A stretch of 64,000 nt of DNA from contig JBBSLP010000030.1 in NCBI GenBank assembly GCA_038255145.1, positions 1 to 64,000 of the forward strand. The letters are read 5' to 3'. This stretch comes from WHTX01 sp038255145 (GTDB taxonomy: Bacteria; Actinomycetota; Acidimicrobiia; Acidimicrobiales; CAIXPF01). Under the pieces are notes generated by a model. It was not told the origin of the DNA, searched no databases, and was given only the letters and a program-made list of their open reading frames with translations. Positions 23,755 through 32,250 of the stretch are shown here, piece by piece; within the stretch, counting starts at the first letter, position 1; the number at the start of each line of letters is the position of its first letter. A program made the translations under genes and the position numbers.

Positions 23755-24423
23755 ATGGAGTTCACCGACGTCGCCCGCACCACGTTCAGTTGCCGGTCCT
23801 TCACCGACGAGCCCGTACCCGACGAGGTGCTGGCTCAGCTCCTGGACACGGCCCGGTTCGCCTCGAGTGGTGGCAACCGCCAGGGGTGGAAGGTGGTGGT
23901 GGTCCGCGACACCGATACAAAGCGCCAGCTCGCCGACCTGAGCCGCCCGGCGTGGAACGTCTACCAGGCCCAACGCCGGGCCGGTGAGAGCCCCTACAAC
24001 ACCATCGTGCCCACCACGGTCGACGAGGACGAGGCCGCCACCGTGCACACGCCGTCCGAGTTGCTCGACGGCCTGACCGAGGCCCCCGTCGTGCTGGTGG
24101 TCGGGGTCGACCTCGAGCGGGTGGCCAGCATCGACCGCCACCTCGACCGCATCGGGGTCATCTCCGGGGGGTCGGTGTACCCCTTCGTGTGGAACCTGCT
24201 GCTGGCCGCCCGCAACGCCGGCTACGGCGGAGCGCTGACCACGCTGCTGGCCGCCCGCGAGGCCGAGGTCCAGGAGCTGGTCGGCTTCCCCGCCCAGGTG
24301 GCCGTGGCCGCCTTGGTGCCCATCGGCCGCCCGGTCCGCCAGCTCACCAAGCTGACCCGCCTGCCCGTCGAGCAGTTCGCCACCCTCGAGCGCTACGACG
24401 GCACCCCGCTGACCGCCGGCTGA
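23755..24423 (+). CDS. Nitroreductase family protein
   Basis: 222 residues. The flavin-binding opening ARTTFSCRSFTDEPVPDEV and ARFASSGGNRQGWKVVVV are typical of FMN-dependent nitroreductases, followed by the C-terminal NLLLAARNAGYGGALTT helix that lines the FMN site. Reduces nitro compounds, quinones or enones using NAD(P)H or F420H2. ATG 23755 is chosen because residues upstream carry no family signal; CAGGAT 6 nt before it may be a leaderless -10. The stop is within a tandem repeat of 14 bp. Confidence 0.86.
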   Translation: MEFTDVARTTFSCRSFTDEPVPDEVLAQLLDTARFASSGGNRQGWKVVVVRDTDTKRQLADLSRPAWNVYQAQRRAGESPYNTIVPTTVDEDEAATVHTPSELLDGLTEAPVVLVVGVDLERVASIDRHLDRIGVISGGSVYPFVWNLLLAARNAGYGGALTTLLAAREAEVQELVGFPAQVAVAALVPIGRPVRQLTKLTRLPVEQFATLERYDGTPLTAG

Positions 24424-24476
24424 CCCGCCCCGGCTGACCCGCCCCGGTGGGCGACGTCAGCGGTGGGCGACGTCAG
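24421..24476. repeat. Two adjacent tandem duplications (14 bp and 16 bp) at convergent gene ends
   Basis: TGACCCGCCCCGGC/T occurs at 24421-24434 and 24435-24448, beginning with the nitroreductase stop codon. CGGTGGGCGACGTCAG occurs at 24445-24460 and 24461-24476 and contains the stop of the minus-strand gene at 24473. Each duplicated unit starts at, or includes, a stop codon. Confidence 0.75.
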
Positions 24477-24736
24477 CGGAGGACGACGTCCACGTCGGCG
24501 AAGGCGGCATCGGTCGCCCCACCCCCGGGCACCGTCACCTGCACGGGTAGCGGCGCATGGACGTCATCGACCACGAGGAGCTCGTAGTCGCCGGCCACGG
24601 GGGCGTCGAGGCTGAAGCGACCGGCGGCGTCGGTGAGGGCGGCGATGTCGGGCACGGGCACGGGTGAGGTCGTGAACATCACCCGTGCCCCCGCCACCGG
24701 CCGTCCATCGCCGTCCCGCACCGAGCCGTTGATCAC
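24473..24736 (-). CDS. Carboxypeptidase-regulatory-like (Ig-like) domain protein
   Basis: 87 residues. The pattern INGSVRDGDGRPVAGARVMF, then LTDAAGRFSLDAPVAGDYEL, is the CarboxypepD_reg/TonB-plug-like beta-sandwich (first part GSVRDGDGRPVAGARV). No signal peptide and no catalytic domain. GTG 24736 lies 1 nt after the stop of the V8-like protease gene, so the two are translationally coupled and the small protein probably works with the protease as binding or inhibitory partner; this is inference from arrangement only. Confidence 0.75.
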   Translation of the reverse strand: MINGSVRDGDGRPVAGARVMFTTSPVPVPDIAALTDAAGRFSLDAPVAGDYELLVVDDVHAPLPVQVTVPGGGATDAAFADVDVVLR

Positions 24737-24737
24737 G

Positions 24738-25694
24738 TCAGGCCTTCCAGGCGACCATGTTCTGGTAGACCGCGGCGTTGATGCGGGTGCCCGAGTTCGT
24801 CGTCGGTCCGCCGTAGGCGTGGACAGCGACGGCGTAGCGCTGCCCGTTCACGGTCCGGTAGACGGCGCTGCCGCTCTGGCCGCCGGCTGAATCGATGTCG
24901 TAGTACACCTTCGTGGCGTTCACCGATGCCACCTTGCGGGCTGCGTACCACTGGGTGCCCGAGGGCTTGTCACCGGGATAGCCACTGATGTTGGCCACCG
25001 TGGCCAACAGGTCGGCGTCCGAGTAGTTGCCGAAGCCGTACCAACCGGTGGTGTTGCCCAGTTCGGTGGGCAGGATGATGGCGCCGTAGTCGTTGTGCTC
25101 GCTGCCACTGTTGGTCCAACCGGTGACGCTGCGGAAGTTCCCGCTCGTGGCCGAGCCATAGGGGAGGGAGCTGACGTCGCGGCCGGGCATGACCTGGATC
25201 GAGCGTGCCCAGCCGTGGCGCGGGGTGCCCGGTGCATAGATGTACACCACGTGGCCGGCGGTCATGATGGTGTGGGGGCCGATGAACCACCCGGTACCGA
25301 TCCACTGCGAGTTGTCGCGGGCGGTGATCAGCAGTGAGCAGTTCATCCGCCACGGGTGCTGGGCCGGGCTGGTGATCCGCACCCGGTCGTCGGGGCCGTG
25401 GACGGTCTCGATCAGCGAACCGCCGAAGCTCGCCTCCGCGATGTCGGGGAACCGCAGGTCAGGTACGGTGAGGACGCGGACCGACTCGGCCGACGCCAGC
25501 TCGATCAGCCCTTCGGAGCCGTCGCCGGCGGCGATGTGGGCCACCCCGGCCGCCCGGCCCGGGTTGGGTGCCTCGACCGCCGCGGACGGTACCGCGACCT
25601 CGTCGGGCATGTTGGAGACGGGGGCATCGAGCCCGACCGCCAGGGTCGCCGCCCCGTTGGTCGTGCTGCTGAGGGTAGTGGTCATCGCGGTCAT
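24738..25694 (-). CDS. V8/trypsin-like serine protease
   Basis: 318 residues. A ~95-residue N-terminal region precedes a chymotrypsin-fold protease with the catalytic His in TAGHVV, Asp in EHNDYGAI and Ser in GGQSGSAVY, closest in style to glutamyl endopeptidases. No hydrophobic signal sequence is visible: the N-terminus is Thr/Ala-rich (MTAMTTTLSSTTNGA), so export by an unusual route or a cytoplasmic propeptide-containing enzyme must be considered. AGGAGG lies 6 nt before ATG 25694. Pairs with the downstream Ig-like gene. GC slightly below its neighbours. Confidence 0.85.
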   Translation of the reverse strand: MTAMTTTLSSTTNGAATLAVGLDAPVSNMPDEVAVPSAAVEAPNPGRAAGVAHIAAGDGSEGLIELASAESVRVLTVPDLRFPDIAEASFGGSLIETVHGPDDRVRITSPAQHPWRMNCSLLITARDNSQWIGTGWFIGPHTIMTAGHVVYIYAPGTPRHGWARSIQVMPGRDVSSLPYGSATSGNFRSVTGWTNSGSEHNDYGAIILPTELGNTTGWYGFGNYSDADLLATVANISGYPGDKPSGTQWYAARKVASVNATKVYYDIDSAGGQSGSAVYRTVNGQRYAVAVHAYGGPTTNSGTRINAAVYQNMVAWKA

Positions 25695-25751
25695 GTCGTC
25701 CTCCTGGAGGTTTCCCAGGTAGGAGTGCGCGGCGACGCCGCGTGATACCGG

Positions 25752-26150
25752 TCAGGCCAGGCCGTGGCGGGCCTTGGCCGCCTTGGCGCGCTCGAGGAGG
25801 TGGGCGGGGACCCGGGAGGCGACGGCGCTGGCCCCTGCGGCGGCGGGGGCTTCGTCAGCGGCGGCGGCCGGTGCGTCGGCCGAGGCCTCGGGAGCGTTGA
25901 GGGCGGCTTCTGCGGCCGCGGCGCGCTTCACCTTGTAGGACTCGAAGTCCTTCTGGCGGACGATGTCGTTGTCGTCGACCGAGCCCCGCTGGATGCCGTT
26001 CTCGAAGAACACCCAGTAGCGGCGCCACGTCAGCCCGTTGACGAGCTTGACCCGGCCCACTGTGCCCTCGGGGATGCCGGGTAGGTCGAGGGTCGCCACG
26101 ACCCGGTCGCCCTTCTTCAGGGGTTGTTCGACGCCCTTCTTCCTGGCCAT
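25752..26150 (-). CDS. KOW/SH3-like small conserved protein
   Basis: 132 residues. The N-terminal half has a KOW/SH3-type barrel pattern: LKKGDRVVATLDLPGIPEGT followed by GRVKLVNGLTWRRYWVFFENG. The C-terminal half is low-complexity Ala-rich and ends with VPAHLLERAKAAKARHGLA. I do not recognise a functional name; KOW-like folds often bind RNA or ribosomes. ATG 26150 is chosen because the basic MARKKG start precedes the barrel; the longer upstream frame is shadow coding of prmA. It faces away from prmA by 73 nt on the same strand and may be cotranscribed. Confidence 0.72.
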   Translation of the reverse strand: MARKKGVEQPLKKGDRVVATLDLPGIPEGTVGRVKLVNGLTWRRYWVFFENGIQRGSVDDNDIVRQKDFESYKVKRAAAAEAALNAPEASADAPAAAADEAPAAAGASAVASRVPAHLLERAKAAKARHGLA

Positions 26151-26223
26151 TGTTGCGGGAGGGTAGTGACCATCGCGCCCTCGGGGCCACCCGCGGCCCG
26201 CGGCGGCCGCGGCGACAGGTCGT

Positions 26224-27081
26224 TCACGGGGCCCGGAGCACCGGCGTCGCCCACCCATCGGCACGCCGCACCTCGACCAGTTCGAGCTGGTCGAGCGGTG
26301 CGACCACGGCCCGCCAGCGCTCCTCCAGCAGCCCGGACAGCACCAGCCAACCCCTCGGGGCGAGGCGGGCCGCCAGCAGGGGAGCGAGGTCGACGAGGAC
26401 GGCGGCGCCGATGTTGGCCACGACCACGTCGAAGCGGCCATCCACCGCCACCAGCGGCGCCCCCGACACGGCCACCAGCGCGGCCACCCCGTTGCGGCCG
26501 GCGTTGTCGGCCGTGGCCGTCACCGCCGCGGGGTCGATGTCCACCGCGGTCACCGACGACGCCCCCAACAGGGCGGCGGCCACGGCCAGCACGCCCGAGC
26601 CGCAGCCCACGTCGAGCACCGTGGCCCCCGGCTCCAGCCGCGCCGACAGGGCCTCGAGCACCAGGGCGGTCGACGGGTGCCCGCCGTGGCCCCACGCCGC
26701 CGCCGGCTCCAGCTCGACCACCACCCGGGGTCGCCCGTCGACATCGGGGCCGGTCGCCGACGGGGCCAGCTCGTCGGTCAGCCACACCGGGCGGACCACG
26801 ACCCGGCCGGCCACCGTGACCCGGGCCCAGTCCCGCCACAGGTCGGCCCATTCGCCCTCGTCCGGGGCGGGGACGACGGCGCCACCCAGGGCGATGGCCG
26901 CCGCGTCGGCGGAAGAACGGTCCCCGAAGGTGGCCACCAGCTCGTCGGGCTGGCCCGCCGGGCCGGGGACCTGGGCCACCGAGGACGCACCCAGCTCCTC
27001 CCACAGGCGCTCGGCGGTGGCGGGATCGGCGGTCACCCGCAGCTGCCACCATGTGGAGGGTGGGGAAGGGCGCTCGGCCAT
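26224..27081 (-). CDS. prmA: Ribosomal protein L11 methyltransferase-like
   Basis: 285 residues. An N-terminal substrate-recognition half (WWQLRVTADPATAERLWEEL, DLWRDWARVTVAGRVVV) leads to a class I SAM methyltransferase with motif I VLDVGCGSGVLAVAA, acidic loop VDIDPAAV, and the post-motif FDVVVANIGAAVL. This is the PrmA layout (trimethylates L11), though NIGA differs from the canonical NILA. The product is soluble. ATG 27081; TACCGT 9 nt upstream may be its -10. Divergent from the panE-like gene. Confidence 0.85.
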   Translation of the reverse strand: MAERPSPPSTWWQLRVTADPATAERLWEELGASSVAQVPGPAGQPDELVATFGDRSSADAAAIALGGAVVPAPDEGEWADLWRDWARVTVAGRVVVRPVWLTDELAPSATGPDVDGRPRVVVELEPAAAWGHGGHPSTALVLEALSARLEPGATVLDVGCGSGVLAVAAALLGASSVTAVDIDPAAVTATADNAGRNGVAALVAVSGAPLVAVDGRFDVVVANIGAAVLVDLAPLLAARLAPRGWLVLSGLLEERWRAVVAPLDQLELVEVRRADGWATPVLRAP

Positions 27082-27160
27082 GGGCCGGCCACGGTAACGT
27101 CCGTCCGACATCGAACGGGGGTCGACCGATGCTCCTCGAGGGCCGTCGCCGGGGTGGTGT

Positions 27161-28180
27161 GTGAGCACCCCCGCTGATCCAGCTACCGCCAACCCACCGA
27201 CGTTCTCGACGCCCGAGGACCGGCCGCCCCGCATCGTCGTGGTCGGCTGCGGGGCCACGGGGTCGGTGTACGCCGGGCTGTTCGCCGCCGCCGGCTACGA
27301 GGTGTGGGCCGTCGACCGTCGCCGCGACCACGTCACCGCCATGGCCCAGCACGGCCTGCGGGTGTCGGGGGCATCGGGGGACCGCACCGTGCGCCTGCGG
27401 GGAGCGGTGAGCACCCCGGCCCAGGCCGCAGCGGCCGCCGGTGGGCCCGCCGACCTGGTCGTACTGGCCACCAAGGCCCCCCAGGTGGCCGAGGCGGCGG
27501 CCGCCCTCGGTCCCTTGCTGGGGCCGAGCACGCCCGTCATCTCCATCCAGAACGGCCTGGGCTCGCCCCAGAAGGTGGCCGACCGCGTCGGCGCGGCCCG
27601 GGTGGTCGTCGGCGTCATCGGCGGCTTTGGCGCGTCGATCCCCGAACCCGGCCACACCCACCACGCGGGCTGGGAGTTCGTGCGCCTGGGCGAGCTCGAA
27701 GGTCCCGGTCGATCCGATCGGGTCCGGGCCCTGGGGGAGCTGTGGGAGAAGGCCGGCTTCAAGGTCCTGCTCTTCGACGACGTGGCCCGCCTGGTGTGGG
27801 AGAAGCTGATCTGCAACGTGGCCTTCTCGGGGCCCTGCGCCCTGACGGGGTTCACCATCGGCGAGGTCCTCGACGACCCCTCGGCCCGGGCCGTGGCCGT
27901 GGCCTGCGCGACCGAGGCCTGGGAGGTGGCCCGGGCCCTGGGCGTGGCCGTGGCCATCGACGACCCCGGCGCCTACGTGGTCGACTTCGGGCGCCGCATC
28001 CCCGACGCCCGGCCGTCCATGCTGTTGGACCACCGGGCCGGCATCCGCTCGGAGATCGACGTCATCAACGGGGCCGTGCCCACCCAGGGCGCCACCGTGG
28101 GCCTGGCCGCCCCGGTCAACACGACCGTCGCCGACCTGGTCCGCGCCCGTGAGCGTGACTTCCCCCCTGAAGCCACCTGA
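27161..28180 (+). CDS. Ketopantoate reductase family (ApbA/PanE)
   Basis: 339 residues. NADPH-binding VVGCGATGSVYAGLFAAAG (GxGxxG), VLATKAPQV, and ISIQNGLGS match PanE, plus the conserved Lys of VWEKLICNVAFSGPCALTG and the C-terminal RSEIDVINGAV. PanE reduces 2-dehydropantoate to pantoate in CoA synthesis; many actinobacterial paralogues act on other 2-keto acids, so the symbol is withheld. GTG start. The stop is followed by two further in-frame TGA codons within a GCCACCTGA repeat. The TcuA-like flavoprotein follows after 66 nt. Confidence 0.86.
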   Translation: MSTPADPATANPPTFSTPEDRPPRIVVVGCGATGSVYAGLFAAAGYEVWAVDRRRDHVTAMAQHGLRVSGASGDRTVRLRGAVSTPAQAAAAAGGPADLVVLATKAPQVAEAAAALGPLLGPSTPVISIQNGLGSPQKVADRVGAARVVVGVIGGFGASIPEPGHTHHAGWEFVRLGELEGPGRSDRVRALGELWEKAGFKVLLFDDVARLVWEKLICNVAFSGPCALTGFTIGEVLDDPSARAVAVACATEAWEVARALGVAVAIDDPGAYVVDFGRRIPDARPSMLLDHRAGIRSEIDVINGAVPTQGATVGLAAPVNTTVADLVRARERDFPPEAT

Positions 28181-28207
28181 GCCACCTGAACCGCCCGATC
28201 CACCTGA
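28172..28207 (+). repeat. GCCACCTGA repeat with in-frame stops after panE-like gene
   Basis: Two copies of GCCACCTGA are followed by a degenerate run ending CCACCTGA. TGA occurs at 28178, 28187 and 28205, all in the frame of the upstream gene. Confidence 0.6.
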
Positions 28208-28246
28208 CACCGGGGACCGCCAGCCGATGAGGAGCACAGCGAAGCG

Positions 28247-29734
28247 ATGAGCACGAAGGTCGTGGTGGTAGGGGCGGGGAACGCGGCGTTGTGCGCAGCG
28301 TTGGCCGCCTGTGATGCCGGTGCCGACGTCGTGGTGCTGGAACGGGCGCCCGAGGCCCAGGCCGGGGGGACCTCGGCCTTCACCGCCGCCGCCCTGCGCA
28401 TCGCCTATGACGACGGCGACCACCTGCGCCAGCTGATGCCCGAGCTCGACGATCCCCGCCTCGACCGGTCGGACTTCGGCAGCTACCCGGCCGCCGCCTT
28501 CATCGACGACATGGTCCGGGTCACCGAGGGGCGTTGCGACCCCGAGCTGACCCGCCTGTTGGCCGAAGCCAGCCACGACACCTACCGGTGGCTGCACGGC
28601 AAGGGGGTGCGCTTCGAGCCCTCGTGGCACGATCAGGCCTTCGAGGTCGACGGCCGCTTCGTGTTCTGGGGCGGCATCTCGGTCCACGCCGTGGGCGAGG
28701 GCCAGGGCCTGGTCGCGGCCGAGGTGGCGGCGGTGCGGGCCGCGGGCATCGAGCTGCGCCACGGCACCCGGGCCACCTCCCTGCTCCAGGCCGGGGGTCG
28801 GGTGGCCGGGGTCCGAGTGCGAACGGCGGACGGCGAGGACGAACTGCTGGCCGACGCCGTGGTCCTGGCCTGCGGCGGCTTCGAGGCCAACGCCGAGATG
28901 CGCACCCGCTACCTGGGGCCGGGCTGGGACGCGGCCACGGTACGGGGCACCCGCTTCAACACCGGCGACGGTCTGCGCATGGCCCTCGACGTGGGCGCCA
29001 TGGCCTGGGGCAACTGGTCGGGCGCCCACTCGGTGGGCTGGGACGTGGGCGCCGCCCCCTTCGGGGACCTCGACGTGGCCTACGCCCCCACCCGCAACAG
29101 CTATCCCCTGGGCATCCTCGTCAACCGGCGGGGGGAGCGCTTCGTCGACGAGGGCGCCGACTTCCGCAACTACACCTACGCTCGCTACGGCTCCCTGGTG
29201 CTGGCCCAGCCCGGCGGGGTGGCCTGGCAGGTCTACGACGCCAAGGTCACCCCCATGCTGCGTCGCGAGTACGAGCACGCCTCGACCACCTTCGTCGAGG
29301 CCTCGACCCTGGGTGAGCTGGCCCTGGCCATGGGGGGCGTCCCCGCGGCCGGTGGCATCGACGGGGCCCGCTTCGTGGAAACCGTCGAGGAGTTCAACGA
29401 CGCCGTGCGCACCGAGGTGCCCTTCGAACCCAACAAGAAGGACGGCCGGGGCACCCGCAACCTCGAGGTGCCCAAGAGCAACTGGGCCAACCCCCTCGAC
29501 ACCCCGCCGTACCGGGCCTACCCCACCACCTGTGGCATCACCTTCACCTTCGGCGGCGTGCGCATCTCGCCGGACGGGGCGGTGCTCGACGCCGGCGGCG
29601 ACCCCATCGGCGGCCTGTTCGCGGCGGGTGAGCTGGTGGGGGGCCTGTTCTGGCACAACTACCCCGGAGGATCGGGGCTGACCGCCGGCGCCGTGTTCGG
29701 CCGCATCGCCGGCACCTCGGCGGCGGGCGGCTGA
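28247..29734 (+). CDS. FAD-dependent tricarballylate dehydrogenase-like flavoprotein (TcuA family)
   Basis: 495 residues, fumarate-reductase/succinate-dehydrogenase flavoprotein superfamily. FAD-binding VVVVGAGNAALCAALAA with Glu at VVVLERA, GGTSAFTAAALR, VVLACGGFEAN, and the C-terminal FAD site GLFWHNYPGGSGLTAGAVFG. The order and the RNSYPLGILVNRRGERFVDEG segment are closest to TcuA, which oxidises tricarballylate to cis-aconitate. No TcuB-like FeS protein is adjacent, so the electron acceptor and substrate are open. Confidence 0.83.
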   Translation: MSTKVVVVGAGNAALCAALAACDAGADVVVLERAPEAQAGGTSAFTAAALRIAYDDGDHLRQLMPELDDPRLDRSDFGSYPAAAFIDDMVRVTEGRCDPELTRLLAEASHDTYRWLHGKGVRFEPSWHDQAFEVDGRFVFWGGISVHAVGEGQGLVAAEVAAVRAAGIELRHGTRATSLLQAGGRVAGVRVRTADGEDELLADAVVLACGGFEANAEMRTRYLGPGWDAATVRGTRFNTGDGLRMALDVGAMAWGNWSGAHSVGWDVGAAPFGDLDVAYAPTRNSYPLGILVNRRGERFVDEGADFRNYTYARYGSLVLAQPGGVAWQVYDAKVTPMLRREYEHASTTFVEASTLGELALAMGGVPAAGGIDGARFVETVEEFNDAVRTEVPFEPNKKDGRGTRNLEVPKSNWANPLDTPPYRAYPTTCGITFTFGGVRISPDGAVLDAGGDPIGGLFAAGELVGGLFWHNYPGGSGLTAGAVFGRIAGTSAAGG

Positions 29735-29786
29735 AAACCGGAGGATCCGGGGTCAGACGAGTGGGATGAGCCTTCGACCCCCTGCC

Positions 29787-29792
29787 TAGGGT
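29787..29792 (+). promoter_or_regulatory. Leaderless -10 element TAGGGT (molybdoenzyme gene)
   Basis: TAGGGT then 6 nt then ATG 29799. Confidence 0.45.
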
Positions 29793-29798
29793 GGCGCG

Positions 29799-32156
29799 AT
29801 GACCGATCGCTCGTCAGGTCGTGGGCCCCGTCGCTGGCCGGTGCCGTTCCGGGCCACCCCGGCCCCCGAGCACGACCCCACCGAGGACGGCGTCGAGGTG
29901 ACCCCGCCCAAACGGGCGGCGGCGGGCACCCCCGCCGTGGTGGCCAGCATGCGCATGGCCATCGACCAGATGGGCCCGTCACGGGCCGTGCGCACCCTGC
30001 TGCGGGTCAACCAGCCCGATGGCTTCGACTGCCCCGGCTGCGCCTGGCCCGAGCCCAACGCCACCCACCACGTCGAGTTCTGCGAGAACGGGGCCAAGGC
30101 CGTCGCCGAGGAGGCCACCCGGCGCCGCATCACCGCCGACTTCTTCGCCGCCCACCCGGTCAGCGAGCTGGCCGGGCGCAGCGACTACTGGCTGGGCCAG
30201 CAGGGCCGGCTCACCCAGCCCGTCCTCAAGCGGGCCGGTTCGGACCACTACGAGCCCGTGACCTGGGACGAAGCGTTTGCCACCACCGCCAGGGGGCTGC
30301 GAGCCACCACGCCCGACCGGGCCGTCTTCTACACGTCGGGCCGTACCAGCAACGAGGCCGCCTTCCTCTACCAGCTGTTCGTGCGGGGCTACGGCACCAA
30401 CAACCTGCCCGACTGCTCGAACATGTGCCACGAATCCAGCGGCTCGGCCCTGGGCGAGACCATCGGCGTGGGCAAGGGCTCGGTCCGCCTCGACGACCTG
30501 CCCCAGGCCGACCTCATCCTCATCGTGGGCCAGAACCCGGGCACCAACCACCCCCGCATGCTGTCCGCCCTGGAGCTGGCCAAGGACGCCGGCGCCCGCA
30601 TCATCGCCGTCAACCCCCTGCCCGAGGCCGGGCTGCTGCACTTCGACGACCCCCAGACGCCCAAGGGCCTGGTGGGCAAGGGCACCCCCCTGGCCGACCG
30701 GTTCCTCCAGGTGCGCCTGAACGGTGACCTGGCCCTGTTCCAGGCTCTGGGTGCCCTGCTGCTGGAGGCCGAGGCGGCCGATCCGGGCACGGTACTGGAC
30801 CACGACTTCATCGACGCCCACACCGCAGGCTTCGACGAGCTGGCTGCCCACCTGGGCGAGCTGGACTGGGACGACGTGCTCGAGGCCACGGGCCTGACCA
30901 GGGCCGAGATCGAGGCCGCGGCGACGGACCTGCTGGCGGCCGAGCGGGTCATCGTGTGCTGGGCCATGGGCCTGACCCAGCACCGCAACTCGGTGGCCAC
31001 CATCCGCGAGATCGTCAACCTGCTGCTGTTGCGGGGCGACATCGGCCGGCCGGGCGCCGGCGTGTGCCCGGTGCGGGGCCACTCCAACGTGCAGGGTGAC
31101 CGCACCATGGGCATCTACGAGAAGCCCGCCGCCGCCTTCCTCGACGCTCTGGCCACCGAGTTCGACTTCACCCCACCCCGGGCCCACGGCCACGACACCG
31201 TGGACGCCATCGGGGCCATGTCCCGGGGCGAGGTCGACGTGTTCCTGGCCGTGGGGGGCAACTTCGCCTCGGCCACGCCCGACACCCCCGTCACCCTGGC
31301 CGGCCTGGCCAGCTGCAAGCTGACCGTGCACGTGTCGACCAAGCTGAACCGGTCCCACACGGCGACGGGGGACGTGGCCCTGATCCTGCCCTGCCTGGGC
31401 CGCACCGAGGCCGACCGCCAGGCCAGTGGCCCCCAGTTCATCACCGTCGAGGACTCCATGGGCATGGTCCACGCCTCGCGTGGTCGGCTGAAGCCGGCGT
31501 CGGACGAACTGCTGAGCGAGGTGGCCATCGTGTGCCGGCTGGCCCAGGCCACCTTCGCCGCCGACGCCCCCGGTTGGGGTGGGCGCCCCGTCGTGGACTG
31601 GGCCGGGCTCGAGGCCGACTACGACCGCATCCGGGACCACATCGCCCGGGTCGTGCCCGGCTTCGACGACATGAACGCCAAGGTGGCCAATCCCGGTGGG
31701 TTCGAGCTGCCCCACGCCCCCCGGGACGAGCGCCGCTTCCCCACGGCCACGGGCAAGGCCAACTTCACCGTCAACCACCTCGACGTGCTGCGGGTACCCC
31801 CGGGCCGTCTGATCCTGCAGACCATCCGCAGCCACGACCAGTACAACACCACCATCTACGGCCTCGACGACCGCTACCGGGGCATCCACGACGGCCGCCG
31901 GGTGGTGTTCGTGCACCCCGCCGACCTCGCCGAACGGGGGTTGGAGGACGGCCAGCACGTCGACCTGGTCAGCGAGTGGACCGACGGCGACCGCCGGGCC
32001 GAGCGCTTCCGGCTGGTGGCCTTCCCCACGGCCCGGGGTTGCTGCGCCGCCTACTTCCCCGAGACCAACGTGCTCGTCCCCCTGGGCAGCACGGCCGACA
32101 CCAGCGGCACCCCCACCTCCAAGTCGGTGGTGGTGCGGCTGGAGCCCACCCTCTGA
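29799..32156 (+). CDS. FdhF/YdeP family molybdopterin oxidoreductase
   Basis: 785 residues. The N-terminal Cys set, C78 and C81 in FDCPGCAW and C95 in EFCENGAKAV, is the YdeP-type signature; bis-MGD binding follows with YTSGRTSNEAAFLYQLF, SNMCHESSGSALGETIG, ILIVGQNPGTNHPR and the C-terminal LILQTIRSHDQYNTTIYG. YdeP homologues are formate-dehydrogenase-like, linked to acid resistance in enterics, but their substrate is unknown. No signal peptide and no accessory subunits nearby. Leaderless promoter. The lack of a fourth clustered Cys near residues 78-95 makes the FeS cluster uncertain. Confidence 0.87.
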   Translation: MTDRSSGRGPRRWPVPFRATPAPEHDPTEDGVEVTPPKRAAAGTPAVVASMRMAIDQMGPSRAVRTLLRVNQPDGFDCPGCAWPEPNATHHVEFCENGAKAVAEEATRRRITADFFAAHPVSELAGRSDYWLGQQGRLTQPVLKRAGSDHYEPVTWDEAFATTARGLRATTPDRAVFYTSGRTSNEAAFLYQLFVRGYGTNNLPDCSNMCHESSGSALGETIGVGKGSVRLDDLPQADLILIVGQNPGTNHPRMLSALELAKDAGARIIAVNPLPEAGLLHFDDPQTPKGLVGKGTPLADRFLQVRLNGDLALFQALGALLLEAEAADPGTVLDHDFIDAHTAGFDELAAHLGELDWDDVLEATGLTRAEIEAAATDLLAAERVIVCWAMGLTQHRNSVATIREIVNLLLLRGDIGRPGAGVCPVRGHSNVQGDRTMGIYEKPAAAFLDALATEFDFTPPRAHGHDTVDAIGAMSRGEVDVFLAVGGNFASATPDTPVTLAGLASCKLTVHVSTKLNRSHTATGDVALILPCLGRTEADRQASGPQFITVEDSMGMVHASRGRLKPASDELLSEVAIVCRLAQATFAADAPGWGGRPVVDWAGLEADYDRIRDHIARVVPGFDDMNAKVANPGGFELPHAPRDERRFPTATGKANFTVNHLDVLRVPPGRLILQTIRSHDQYNTTIYGLDDRYRGIHDGRRVVFVHPADLAERGLEDGQHVDLVSEWTDGDRRAERFRLVAFPTARGCCAAYFPETNVLVPLGSTADTSGTPTSKSVVVRLEPTL

Positions 32157-32203
32157 CCGGCCACCCCGGGCTCGGGTGCCCCAGGGTGGAGGGGGGCTGC
32201 TGC

Positions 32204-32209
32204 TACCGT
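32204..32209 (+). promoter_or_regulatory. -10 element TACCGT (glycosyltransferase-methyltransferase gene)
   Basis: TACCGT about 42 nt upstream of ATG 32251, giving a short leader with GAGAGG as ribosome site. Confidence 0.3.
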
Positions 32210-32250
32210 CGCGGGGTTCGCAGCAGGCCGTGCACGAGAGGCGACCACGC

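Noticed and set aside
25694..25730. CCTGG-AGGTTT-CCCAGG upstream of the protease as an operator
   Set aside because: Only about 5 bp of complementarity and it overlaps the ribosome-site region; likely chance.
26117..29656. 1179-codon minus-strand frame over prmA, panE-like and TcuA-like genes
   Set aside because: It crosses three real genes of either strand and has shadow composition; no family signature.
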